The translations under genes were made by a program, and so were the position numbers. From contig CAMODS010000096.1 of the NCBI GenBank assembly GCA_946611525.1, positions 1-5,658 on the forward strand: a DNA stretch of 5,658 nucleotides, written 5' to 3'. The notes under the pieces were generated by a model that was not told the DNA's origin, did no database searches, and was given only the letters and a program-made list of their open reading frames with translations. The stretch is from an uncultured Lachnospiraceae bacterium (GTDB lineage: Bacteria; Bacillota; Clostridia; Lachnospirales; Lachnospiraceae). Positions 1 to 5,658 of the stretch are shown piece after piece. Each line of letters starts with the position of its first letter. Positions within the stretch are counted from its first letter, which is position 1.

Positions 1-2150
1 ACCAGCGGGTTACCAGTGATAATCCGGAAGCCACCTATGACACGCTTGAAAAATATGGATTTGACATGGTGGAGCGTGCCCGGGAGCAAAAACTTGATCC
101 GGTGATCGGACGCGATGCGGAGATAAGGAATGTGATCCGGATACTTTCCAGAAAGACAAAGAACAATCCTGTTCTTATAGGTGAGCCGGGCGTAGGAAAG
201 ACAGCTGTGGTAGAGGGGCTGGCCCAGCGTATAGTCCGCGGTGACGTGCCTGAGACATTAAAGGATAAAAAGCTTTTTGCGCTTGATATGGGAGCCCTGG
301 TTGCCGGCGCAAAGTATCGCGGCGAATTTGAGGAGAGACTAAAGGCGGTACTTGATGACATCAAAAATTCCGATGGCGAGATCATTCTTTTTATAGATGA
401 GCTTCACACCATAGTGGGAGCAGGAAAGACGGACGGTGCCATGGATGCCGGCAATATGTTAAAGCCCATGCTGGCAAGAGGTGAGCTTCACTGCATCGGT
501 GCCACCACTTTAGACGAGTATCGTGAATATATAGAAAAGGATGCTGCCCTGGAGCGCAGATTCCAGCCGGTGATGGTGGATGAGCCTACTGTGGAGGATA
601 CCATTTCCATCCTTCGTGGCATAAAGGAGCGCTATGAGGTTTATCACGGAGTAAAGATCACCGATTCAGCCCTGGTGTCAGCGGCTACCCTTTCCGACAG
701 ATATATATCTGACAGGTTTTTGCCGGACAAGGCCATCGATCTGGTGGATGAGGCCTGTGCTTCCATAAAGACAGACATGGACTCCATGCCTGCCGAGCTG
801 GACGAGCTGAACCGTAAGGTTATGCAGATGGAGATCGAGGAGACGGCTCTTAAAAAGGAGACGGACAAGCTTTCGGCGGATCGCCTGGAGGAGCTGCAAA
901 AGGAGCTTTACGAATTAAAGGATGAACTGTCCAATAAAAAAGCACAGTGGGAAAATGAGAAGCAGGCTGTAAGCCGTGTGTCGGAGCTTAGGGAACAGCT
1001 GGAGCAGGTGAAAAATGAGATCGCCGCGGCTCAGCAGAATTATGATCTGGACAAGGCTGCGGAGCTGCAGTACGGCAAGCTGCCCCAGCTTCAAAAGCAG
1101 TTGGAGGAAGAGGAAGAGGCTGTAAAGGCTCGTGAGATAACTCTGGTTCATGAGAGCGTTACCGATGAGGAGATCGCTGCCATCATTTCCCGGTGGACAG
1201 GCATTCCGGTTTCCAAGCTCAATGAATCGGAGCGCAACAAGACCCTTCATCTGGATGAGGAGCTGCACAAGAGAGTGGTAGGTCAGGATGAGGCCGTACA
1301 AAAGGTGACGGAGGCTATCATCAGATCCCGTGCAGGCATCAAGGATCCATCCAAACCCATCGGATCATTCCTGTTTTTGGGCCCCACCGGTGTAGGAAAG
1401 ACAGAGTTGGCCAAGTCTTTGGCTGCATCCCTTTTTGATGATGAGAACAATATAGTCAGACTTGATATGACAGAATATATGGAGAAGCATTCCGTATCAC
1501 GTCTCATCGGAGCACCTCCCGGATATGTGGGCTATGACGAGGGTGGACAGCTTACCGAGGCAGTCCGCAGAAAGCCGTATTCAGTAGTGCTTTTTGATGA
1601 GGTTGAAAAGGCCCATCCGGATGTGTTCAACGTGCTTTTGCAGGTGTTGGATGACGGACGGATCACAGATTCCCAGGGCAGGACGGTAGACTTTAAAAAT
1701 ACCATCATCATTCTGACTTCAAATATCGGATCCCAGGATCTGTTGGATGGTATCGCCGATGACGGAAGCATCACATCGGAGGCTGAGGAGGCCGTAATGA
1801 GCGAACTTCGCGCATCCTTTAGGCCGGAGTTTTTAAACAGGCTGGATGAGGTCATCATGTTCAAGCCTCTGACAAAGGACAATATCTCCGGCATAGTGGA
1901 GCTTTTGCTTACGGAGCTTAATGAACGTATAGCAGATCGCGACCTGACCGTTGAGCTTACGGATGCCGCCAAACAGTTTGTGGTGGATCGAGGCTATGAT
2001 CCGGTATACGGAGCTCGTCCGCTAAAGAGGTTTTTGCAGAAAAATGTAGAGACCCTGGCTGCCCGCACCATCCTCTCCGGGGAGATCGGCATGGGAGACG
2101 TGATAGACATCGACGTGGAAAATGACACGCTGGTTGCAAAAAAGAGATAA
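1..2150 (+). CDS. clpB: ClpB protein disaggregase (Hsp104 family AAA+), 5' end outside the window
   Basis: ClpB is a cytoplasmic hexameric ATPase that threads aggregated proteins through its central pore and works with DnaK/DnaJ/GrpE. The frame is open from base 3, so 715 residues are visible and the internal ATG at 66 is not the start. Numbering from base 3: first Walker A GEPGVGKT at 60-67, pore loop GAKYRG with Tyr105, Walker B ILFIDE at 128-133, sensor GATT at 166-169, arginine fingers RR at 185-186. A full-length, charged coiled-coil middle domain follows (about 255-385); its length separates ClpB from ClpC and ClpA. The second module has Walker A GPTGVGKT at 460-467, pore loop GYVGY at 507-511, Walker B VVLFDE at 528-533, TSN at 572-574 and sensor-2 GAR at 670-672. 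Compared with E. coli ClpB from memory, about 145 N-terminal residues are missing, all beyond the left edge. All key residues are intact. The promoter (CtsR or CIRCE control is usual in Firmicutes) is not in view. Confidence 0.98.
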   Translation, partial: QRVTSDNPEATYDTLEKYGFDMVERAREQKLDPVIGRDAEIRNVIRILSRKTKNNPVLIGEPGVGKTAVVEGLAQRIVRGDVPETLKDKKLFALDMGALVAGAKYRGEFEERLKAVLDDIKNSDGEIILFIDELHTIVGAGKTDGAMDAGNMLKPMLARGELHCIGATTLDEYREYIEKDAALERRFQPVMVDEPTVEDTISILRGIKERYEVYHGVKITDSALVSAATLSDRYISDRFLPDKAIDLVDEACASIKTDMDSMPAELDELNRKVMQMEIEETALKKETDKLSADRLEELQKELYELKDELSNKKAQWENEKQAVSRVSELREQLEQVKNEIAAAQQNYDLDKAAELQYGKLPQLQKQLEEEEEAVKAREITLVHESVTDEEIAAIISRWTGIPVSKLNESERNKTLHLDEELHKRVVGQDEAVQKVTEAIIRSRAGIKDPSKPIGSFLFLGPTGVGKTELAKSLAASLFDDENNIVRLDMTEYMEKHSVSRLIGAPPGYVGYDEGGQLTEAVRRKPYSVVLFDEVEKAHPDVFNVLLQVLDDGRITDSQGRTVDFKNTIIILTSNIGSQDLLDGIADDGSITSEAEEAVMSELRASFRPEFLNRLDEVIMFKPLTKDNISGIVELLLTELNERIADRDLTVELTDAAKQFVVDRGYDPVYGARPLKRFLQKNVETLAARTILSGEIGMGDVIDIDVENDTLVAKKR

Positions 2151-2159
2151 GACAAAGTA

Positions 2160-2198
2160 AATGGCGAGTTGACAGCATAAGCCTGTTGACTCGCCATT
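2160..2198 (+). terminator. 16-bp hairpin after clpB, possible terminator without a U-tract
   Basis: The arms 2160-2175 and 2183-2198 pair over 16 bp, with two G-U wobbles (T2170-G2188 and G2171-T2187) and a 7-base loop. The outer nine pairs (AATGGCGAG with CTCGCCATT) are perfect. It begins ten bases after the clpB stop and precedes the next promoter, which is where a terminator belongs. The bases that follow (GTCAACTAACACC) are not a U-tract, so it is not a textbook intrinsic terminator. It may instead protect the clpB mRNA 3' end or take part in an alternative fold with the motif at 2198-2205. The structure is seen; the role is inferred. Confidence 0.45.
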
Positions 2199-2211
2199 GT
2201 CAACTAACACC

Positions 2212-2240
2212 TTGCGGAAACAGAAGAATTTTTATATAAT
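2212..2240 (+). promoter_or_regulatory. Sigma-A type promoter for the chemoreceptor gene
   Basis: A perfect -10 box TATAAT lies at 2235-2240, with a -35 candidate TTGCGG at 2212-2217 and the optimal 17-base spacing. The -35 matches only the TTG half of the consensus. The stretch between is AT-rich (AATTTTTATA). Transcription would begin near 2247, giving a leader of about 47 bases before the ATG at 2294. It lies just downstream of the clpB hairpin, fitting a new transcription unit. I see no sigma-D (flagellar) promoter in the gap, although many chemoreceptor genes have one. Confidence 0.6.
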
Positions 2241-2278
2241 GATTGGAGTAATGTTTTTAACCATTGACCATGAGAGAC

Positions 2279-2285
2279 AAAGGAG
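2279..2285 (+). promoter_or_regulatory. Ribosome binding site that fixes the chemoreceptor start
   Basis: AAAGGAG lies 8 bases before the ATG at 2294. It lies downstream of the alternative in-frame starts at 2264 (TTG) and 2270 (ATG), neither of which has a Shine-Dalgarno sequence in front, so it selects 2294. Confidence 0.85.
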
Positions 2286-2293
2286 TTGGGGTT

Positions 2294-3769
2294 ATGTTTA
2301 AAAAAGCTACAGAAGCAGCGCGCAATAATTCAGTGTTCGCCACATTACATATTATCATGCAGACCATAATCTTGGTGGCGTATCTGCTTGAGGTTATAAA
2401 GGGATCCAGGACGCCGGGATATTTCGGTGTGCTTGCTGCCATCATCATCGCGACTATCGTGGGAGAGGTAGTGATCCTAAAGTCAGATCCGGAGTCCGGC
2501 AAGCTTCGCTGGGTGGGGTGCATCGGTTTCGAGATCATGTATGCGTATGTTCTTCTTACTGCAGCCAACCCTCTCATATTCTGCTATGCATTTTTGGCAA
2601 TGGTTTTGACGGTGGTTTATTCGGACCTTAAGTTCACAGGTCTTTTCAATATCGGAGTTATCGTATTAAATGTTATTTCCGTGGTGATCGGTGCACTGGA
2701 CGGCTTTGATGGACAGGAGCTTCCCATGGATGAGATCCAGGTGCTTTCCACCATTGTAATGGCCCTCTTTTTACACAATGTCAGCAAGGGTCTGTATGTC
2801 AATGAAGAAGAAAAGCTCAACGATATCGAGGAACAGGAAAAGGCAGCTGAGGAGACCAATTCAGTGATCATGGACACTGTGGACCGAATGAATGAGTCCA
2901 TCGACCGGATCATGACCTCCGTAGACAGCCTGGCACAGTCCACACAGGAGACCATGGTAGCCATGAGGGATGTTACCAACGGCGCCAATGACGCTGCAAA
3001 TTCCGTTCAGGATCAGACACGTATGACCAGCGATATACAGGCAAGCGTGGATGAAGTTAAAAATGTATCCGATGTCATCGGCGACAATATGCGTGCAGCC
3101 ATGGATGAGATCACCGGAGGCCGAAAGAATATCGAGACACTTTTGGCAAAGGTCGAGGAGAGCAAAGGCGCCGGAGATACGGTTGTGGAGGAGCTCAAGG
3201 AGCTGGAGCGCCACACCTCACAGATGCACGAGATCACAGAGCTTATCAACAGCGTGGCAAATCAGACCACACTTTTGGCCTTAAACGCCAGCATAGAGGC
3301 AGCCCGCGCAGGAGAGGCCGGCAAGGGCTTTGCGGTAGTTGCTGATGAGATCACTAAGCTGGCTGACCAGACATCCCAGGCTACCGGAGATATCACGAGC
3401 CTCATCGATGATCTGTCAGGAAAGCTTGTAGAGGTGGTTGGTTCCATCAATGCCCTTATGAAGAGCAATGAAGAGCAGAACGCCTGCGCAAACAGTGCGG
3501 CAGAGAGCTTTGGCCGTATAGCTGACAGCACCAATGTTGCTACCGATGAGAGCAATAATCTGGGCGAAGTGGTTGACAAGCTTGAAAATGCAAATGCTAC
3601 CATCATCGACAGCATTTCCACAGTTTCCGCAGTTTCGGAAGAGGTTTCGGCTCATGCTACCGATACCCTCGAGACCACTGAGCAGAATGAACAGATCGTT
3701 CAGAACGTGGTCGACCTTGTGAACTCACTTGCGGATGATGCCAAGAGACTTGCTTCGGCGAGAGGATAG
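2294..3769 (+). CDS. Methyl-accepting chemotaxis protein with six-helix membrane N-terminus
   Basis: This is a chemoreceptor: its cytoplasmic tail forms a long helical hairpin that binds CheA and CheW and is adapted by CheR/CheB. With the start at 2294 it is 491 residues. Six hydrophobic helices lie at about 14-34, 42-62, 72-90, 92-110, 116-135 and 148-167. Loops are short; the lysine/arginine-rich N-terminus and the acidic loop at 136-147 suggest N-in, C-in topology. There is no extracellular sensor domain and no recognisable HAMP; a charged coiled coil (about 170-310) leads directly to the conserved signalling tip at about 313-358, with ANQTTLLALNASIEAARAGE at 322-341 and GKGFAVVADEI at 343-353. 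SAVSEEVSA at 445-453 is close to the methylation-site consensus. There is no C-terminal NWETF-type CheR-docking peptide. The ligand cannot be told; the input is probably felt in or near the membrane. It has its own promoter and probably shares its transcript with rarA. Confidence 0.95.
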   Translation: MFKKATEAARNNSVFATLHIIMQTIILVAYLLEVIKGSRTPGYFGVLAAIIIATIVGEVVILKSDPESGKLRWVGCIGFEIMYAYVLLTAANPLIFCYAFLAMVLTVVYSDLKFTGLFNIGVIVLNVISVVIGALDGFDGQELPMDEIQVLSTIVMALFLHNVSKGLYVNEEEKLNDIEEQEKAAEETNSVIMDTVDRMNESIDRIMTSVDSLAQSTQETMVAMRDVTNGANDAANSVQDQTRMTSDIQASVDEVKNVSDVIGDNMRAAMDEITGGRKNIETLLAKVEESKGAGDTVVEELKELERHTSQMHEITELINSVANQTTLLALNASIEAARAGEAGKGFAVVADEITKLADQTSQATGDITSLIDDLSGKLVEVVGSINALMKSNEEQNACANSAAESFGRIADSTNVATDESNNLGEVVDKLENANATIIDSISTVSAVSEEVSAHATDTLETTEQNEQIVQNVVDLVNSLADDAKRLASARG

Positions 3770-3788
3770 GATTTCTGACAATTAGTAT

Positions 3789-5114
3789 ATGGATATATTT
3801 GATTATATGGCAAAAAACAGGGGCGATGATGAATCGCCCCTTGCATCACGTCTGAGGCCATCGAGTCTGGATGAGGTGGTGGGGCAGGAGCATATCATAG
3901 CTCCCGACAAGCTTTTGTACAGGGCCATAAAGGCTGATAAGCTCAGCTCCATTATTTTCTATGGACCTCCCGGTACCGGAAAGACCACACTGGCAAAGGT
4001 AATAGCCAACACCACCAAGGGAGAGTTTAAACAGATCAACGCTACCATAGCCGGAAAAAAGGATATGGAGGCGGTGGTGGAGACTGCAAAGCAGACTCTC
4101 AAGATGTATTCAAAAAAGACCATCCTTTTCATAGATGAGATACACCGTTTCAACAAGGGGCAGCAGGATTATCTCCTTCCCTTCGTGGAGGACGGTACTA
4201 TTATCCTCATTGGCGCCACCACTGAGAATCCCTATTTCGAGGTGAATGCAGCGCTTCTTTCCAGGTCGGCTATCTTCGAACTAAAGCCCCTTACCAGGGA
4301 CAATATACGGACTCTTATTCAACGCGCTATAACCGATGAAAAAAAGGGTTTGGGTGCATTTCATGCAGTTATCTCCGATGAAGCGCTGGAGTTTTTGTCG
4401 GATCTGGCAAATGGTGATGCCAGGGCGGCGCTCAATGCCATTGAGCTTGCGGTGCTTACCACGGAGCCGGGGGATGACGGTGTCATACACATCGATATAG
4501 ATGTTGCTTCCGAATGCATACAAAAGCGTGTGATCAAATATGATAAAAGCGCCGACAACCACTATGATGTGATATCGGCTTTTATAAAGAGCATGAGAGG
4601 TTCCGATCCGGATGCGGCTGTTTATTATCTTGCCAGGATGCTTTATGCAGGGGAGGATGTAAAGTTTATCGCACGGCGGATCATGATATGCGCATCGGAG
4701 GATGTGGGCATGGCCGATCCACAGGCGCTGGTGGTGGCCACTTCAGCGGCCCAGGCAGTTGAGAGAGTGGGTATGCCTGAGGGCAGGATCATTTTAGCCG
4801 AGGCTGCCACATATGTGGCTACGGCTCCCAAAAGCAATGCATCCTATCTGGCCATAGATGCGGCCCTTGAGACTGTTAAGAATACGGTGACCGGGGAGGT
4901 GCCCAGACATCTGCAAAATGTACATGCGGACTCCAAGGGCATGGAAAGGGATCAGGGTTATCTGTACGCCCACGATTTTCCAAATCACTATGTAAGACAG
5001 CAGTACCTGCCTGACAACCTTGTGGGGACTGTTTTCTACGAACCCGGAGAACTGGGATATGAGCGACGGGTCCGTGAGTACCTGGATATGATACACAAAG
5101 ATTCTTCGGGCTGA
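3789..5114 (+). CDS. rarA: RarA/MgsA, replication-associated recombination AAA+ ATPase
   Basis: RarA (MgsA in E. coli; Mgs1 in yeast, WRNIP1 in man) is a cytoplasmic tetrameric ATPase of the clamp-loader clade that acts at stalled replication forks and binds SSB. At 441 residues it has the usual length. Visible are SPLASRLRPSSLDEVVGQEH at 16-35, Walker A GPPGTGKTT at 59-67, Walker B ILFIDE at 112-117 followed by the RarA hallmark IHRFNKGQQD, sensor 1 GATTENP at 142-148, the arginine finger in SRS at 158-160, and sensor 2 GDARAALN at 209-216. The C-terminal tetramerisation region runs from about 255 to 435. The ATG at 3789 is preceded by an in-frame TAG at 3783-3785, so it cannot extend upstream; MDIFDYM matches the family N-terminus as I remember it. 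No good ribosome binding site precedes it: AGGATAGG at 3763-3770 is 18 bases away. It follows the chemoreceptor stop by 19 bases, suggesting co-transcription and perhaps coupling. The last residues (DSSG) and stop are encoded inside a palindromic repeat. Confidence 0.97.
   Translation: MDIFDYMAKNRGDDESPLASRLRPSSLDEVVGQEHIIAPDKLLYRAIKADKLSSIIFYGPPGTGKTTLAKVIANTTKGEFKQINATIAGKKDMEAVVETAKQTLKMYSKKTILFIDEIHRFNKGQQDYLLPFVEDGTIILIGATTENPYFEVNAALLSRSAIFELKPLTRDNIRTLIQRAITDEKKGLGAFHAVISDEALEFLSDLANGDARAALNAIELAVLTTEPGDDGVIHIDIDVASECIQKRVIKYDKSADNHYDVISAFIKSMRGSDPDAAVYYLARMLYAGEDVKFIARRIMICASEDVGMADPQALVVATSAAQAVERVGMPEGRIILAEAATYVATAPKSNASYLAIDAALETVKNTVTGEVPRHLQNVHADSKGMERDQGYLYAHDFPNHYVRQQYLPDNLVGTVFYEPGELGYERRVREYLDMIHKDSSG
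3819..3841 (-). terminator. Perfect hairpin inside rarA 5' end; terminator-like on the minus strand
   Basis: AGGGGCGAT (3819-3827) pairs perfectly with ATCGCCCCT (3833-3841) around a 5-base loop, giving nine pairs of which six are G-C. On the minus strand the stem is followed after one base by six T (complement of AAAAAA at 3812-3817), the layout of an intrinsic terminator. On the + strand there is no following U-run, so it should not end the rarA transcript, but the RNA would carry a stable stem from 31 bases after the A of the start codon. The structure is seen directly; either function is inference, and it lies within codons of a variable linker (RGDDESPL). Confidence 0.4.
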
Positions 5115-5162
5115 CGCCCTCAGAATGACTTTTTTGTCATCCCAAGCGTTGCGAAGGATCTT
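5098..5162. repeat. Imperfect palindromic intergenic repeat overlapping the rarA stop
   Basis: The outer arms AAGATTCTTCG (5098-5108) and CGAAGGATCTT (5152-5162) pair over 11 bp with one G-T wobble. The centre is ATGAC (5125-5129), six T, then GTCAT (5136-5140). Between them lie less well paired segments, including a small GGGC-TGAC-GCCC hairpin at 5108-5119. The words CTTCG, CTCAGAATGAC, GTCATCC and GCGAAGGATCTT are, from memory, those of a palindromic repeat scattered between genes in many bacterial genomes, including gut Firmicutes. Membership is based on recall, not a search. The rarA stop codon TGA (5112-5114) and last four sense codons lie inside it. Confidence 0.7.
5101..5135 (+). terminator. 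Weak terminator-like half of the palindromic repeat
   Basis: The left half of the repeat can fold by itself: ATTCT (5101-5105) with AGAAT (5122-5126), a two-by-two internal loop, then GGGC with GCCC around a 4-base loop. Three bases later come six T (5130-5135). This could weakly terminate the chemoreceptor-rarA transcript, but the stem is interrupted, starts inside the rarA coding region and competes with the full-length fold of the repeat. Confidence 0.25.
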
Positions 5163-5169
5163 AATGAAC

Positions 5170-5175
5170 AGGAGG
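5170..5175 (+). promoter_or_regulatory. Strong ribosome binding site for the aminotransferase gene
   Basis: AGGAGG, a full Shine-Dalgarno core, ends 6 bases before the ATG at 5182 and fixes that start. It lies 7 bases outside the palindromic repeat. I found no convincing promoter between rarA and this site. Confidence 0.85.
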
Positions 5176-5181
5176 TAAAAG

Positions 5182-5658
5182 ATGGCTAAGAAATCTTACA
5201 AAGAGATGTCAAAGAAAGAACTCCTTCATGAAAAAGGAAGCCTGGAGGCAGCCTTTGATGAATGGAAGAACAGGGGACTTACCCTTAACATGGCAAGAGG
5301 AAAGCCCTCAGAGGAGCAGTTGGATCTGTCCATGGACCTTTTGAACATGGGTGTGGATGAGATAGATGTGGTGCTTGCGGAAAAGAACATCGACCTCAGA
5401 AACTATGGCGGGTTAGAGGGCATCTATTCAGCTCGCGAGCTTTTGGCTACCATGCTTGAGGTAAACGCAGATCAGGTGATCCTCTACGGCAACTCATCCC
5501 TTAATATGATGTTTGACACCATAGGCCGTGCCATGATAAAGGGTATCATGGGACATACCCCCTGGTGCAAGCTTGACAAGGTAAAGTTTTTGTGCCCCGT
5601 TCCCGGATATGACAGACATTTTTCTATCTGTGAATACTACGGCATAGAGATGATAAAT
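5182..5658 (+). CDS. PLP-dependent class I/II-fold aminotransferase, 3' end outside the window
   Basis: The first 159 residues are visible with no stop before the right edge. The sequence matches, from memory, the aspartate-aminotransferase-like family PF12897 (the group of Corynebacterium AspT, fold type I), whose members are about 425 residues; roughly the first third is present. Landmarks are a charged N-terminal helix (3-30), LNMARGKPSEEQLDLS at 35-50 with the conserved RGKP, RNYGGLEG at 73-80, LYGNSSLNMMFDT at 101-113 (GNSS is expected to hold the PLP phosphate), TPWCKLDKVKFLCPVPGYDR at 126-145, and GIEMIN at the edge. The PLP-binding lysine lies beyond the window. The likely reaction is transfer of an amino group between an amino acid and a 2-oxo acid, aspartate/2-oxoglutarate being the best guess; substrate cannot be settled from this part. 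It starts 67 bases after rarA with its own strong ribosome binding site. Confidence 0.92.
   Translation, partial: MAKKSYKEMSKKELLHEKGSLEAAFDEWKNRGLTLNMARGKPSEEQLDLSMDLLNMGVDEIDVVLAEKNIDLRNYGGLEGIYSARELLATMLEVNADQVILYGNSSLNMMFDTIGRAMIKGIMGHTPWCKLDKVKFLCPVPGYDRHFSICEYYGIEMIN

Noticed and set aside
1..2150. ClpC or ClpA as alternative identity of the first gene
   Set aside because: The full-length coiled-coil middle domain of about 130 residues between the two ATPase modules is a ClpB/Hsp104 trait; ClpC's is much shorter and ClpA lacks one.
2169..2214. TTGACA at 2169-2174 (perfect -35 consensus) and TTGACT at 2186-2191 as promoter elements
   Set aside because: At 17-base spacing the -10 positions read CGCCAT and ACCTTG, unlike TATAAT. 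The boxes are better explained as parts of the hairpin arms.
2264..2293. Longer chemoreceptor reading from TTG at 2264 or ATG at 2270
   Set aside because: Neither has a Shine-Dalgarno sequence, whereas AAAGGAG sits 8 bases before ATG 2294. The ten extra residues (MTMRDKGVGV) would be translated from the binding site itself.
35..5096. Many open frames antisense to, or out of frame with, the four genes
   Set aside because: They lie wholly over well conserved genes, have low-complexity Ser/Leu-rich translations typical of reverse-strand shadows, and lack their own ribosome binding sites or recognisable domains.
5134..5165. TTGTCA at 5134-5139 as -35 of an aminotransferase promoter
   Set aside because: The 17-base spaced -10 would be GATCTT, a poor match, and the sequence is explained by the palindromic repeat. 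A weak promoter is not excluded.
1..5658. A novel multi-gene system such as defence, secretion or a biosynthetic cluster
   Set aside because: All four genes belong to well-known families with intact key motifs, and there are no unexplained coding stretches longer than 300 bases, clustered repeats or mobile element genes.

Overview
The window reads as an ordinary housekeeping stretch from a member of the Clostridia, most likely the Lachnospiraceae. That placement is inferred: the RarA, six-helix chemoreceptor and class I aminotransferase sequences resemble what I remember of Lachnospiraceae proteins, the ribosome binding sites are strong Firmicutes-type GGAG sites, and base composition looks near balanced by eye. 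Everything identifiable is on the + strand. No phage, insertion sequence, CRISPR array, tRNA or rRNA is visible.

Layout. (1) Left edge to 2150: clpB, lacking its N-terminal domain and the start of the gene only because the window begins there. It encodes the ClpB/Hsp104 disaggregase. (2) 2151-2293: intergenic region with a 16-bp hairpin just past clpB, a third nested copy of the same short motif, then a sigma-A type promoter and a good ribosome binding site. (3) 2294-3769: a 491-residue methyl-accepting chemotaxis protein whose N-terminus is six closely packed membrane helices, with no extracellular sensor domain and no recognisable HAMP. (4) 3789-5114: rarA (mgsA), an AAA+ ATPase of replication-fork maintenance, only 19 bases after the chemoreceptor and without a clear ribosome binding site. 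A perfect 9-bp GC-rich hairpin sits just inside its 5' end. (5) 5098-5162: an imperfect palindromic repeat that contains the rarA stop codon. (6) 5182 to the right edge: the first 159 residues of a PLP-dependent class I/II aminotransferase behind a strong ribosome binding site.

How they work together. The genes are not an obvious pathway. clpB handles stress-damaged protein, the chemoreceptor signals to CheA, RarA acts at stalled forks, and the aminotransferase belongs to amino-acid metabolism. The transcript map suggested by the sequence is clpB ending at or near the hairpin, then a new transcript from about 2247 carrying the chemoreceptor and rarA, possibly weakened or ended at the palindromic repeat before the aminotransferase. 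I found no convincing new system. The points worth a second look are the palindromic repeat that has become part of rarA, the hairpin inside the rarA start region that looks like a minus-strand terminator, and the three-part GTTGAC/GTCAAC structure before the chemoreceptor promoter.
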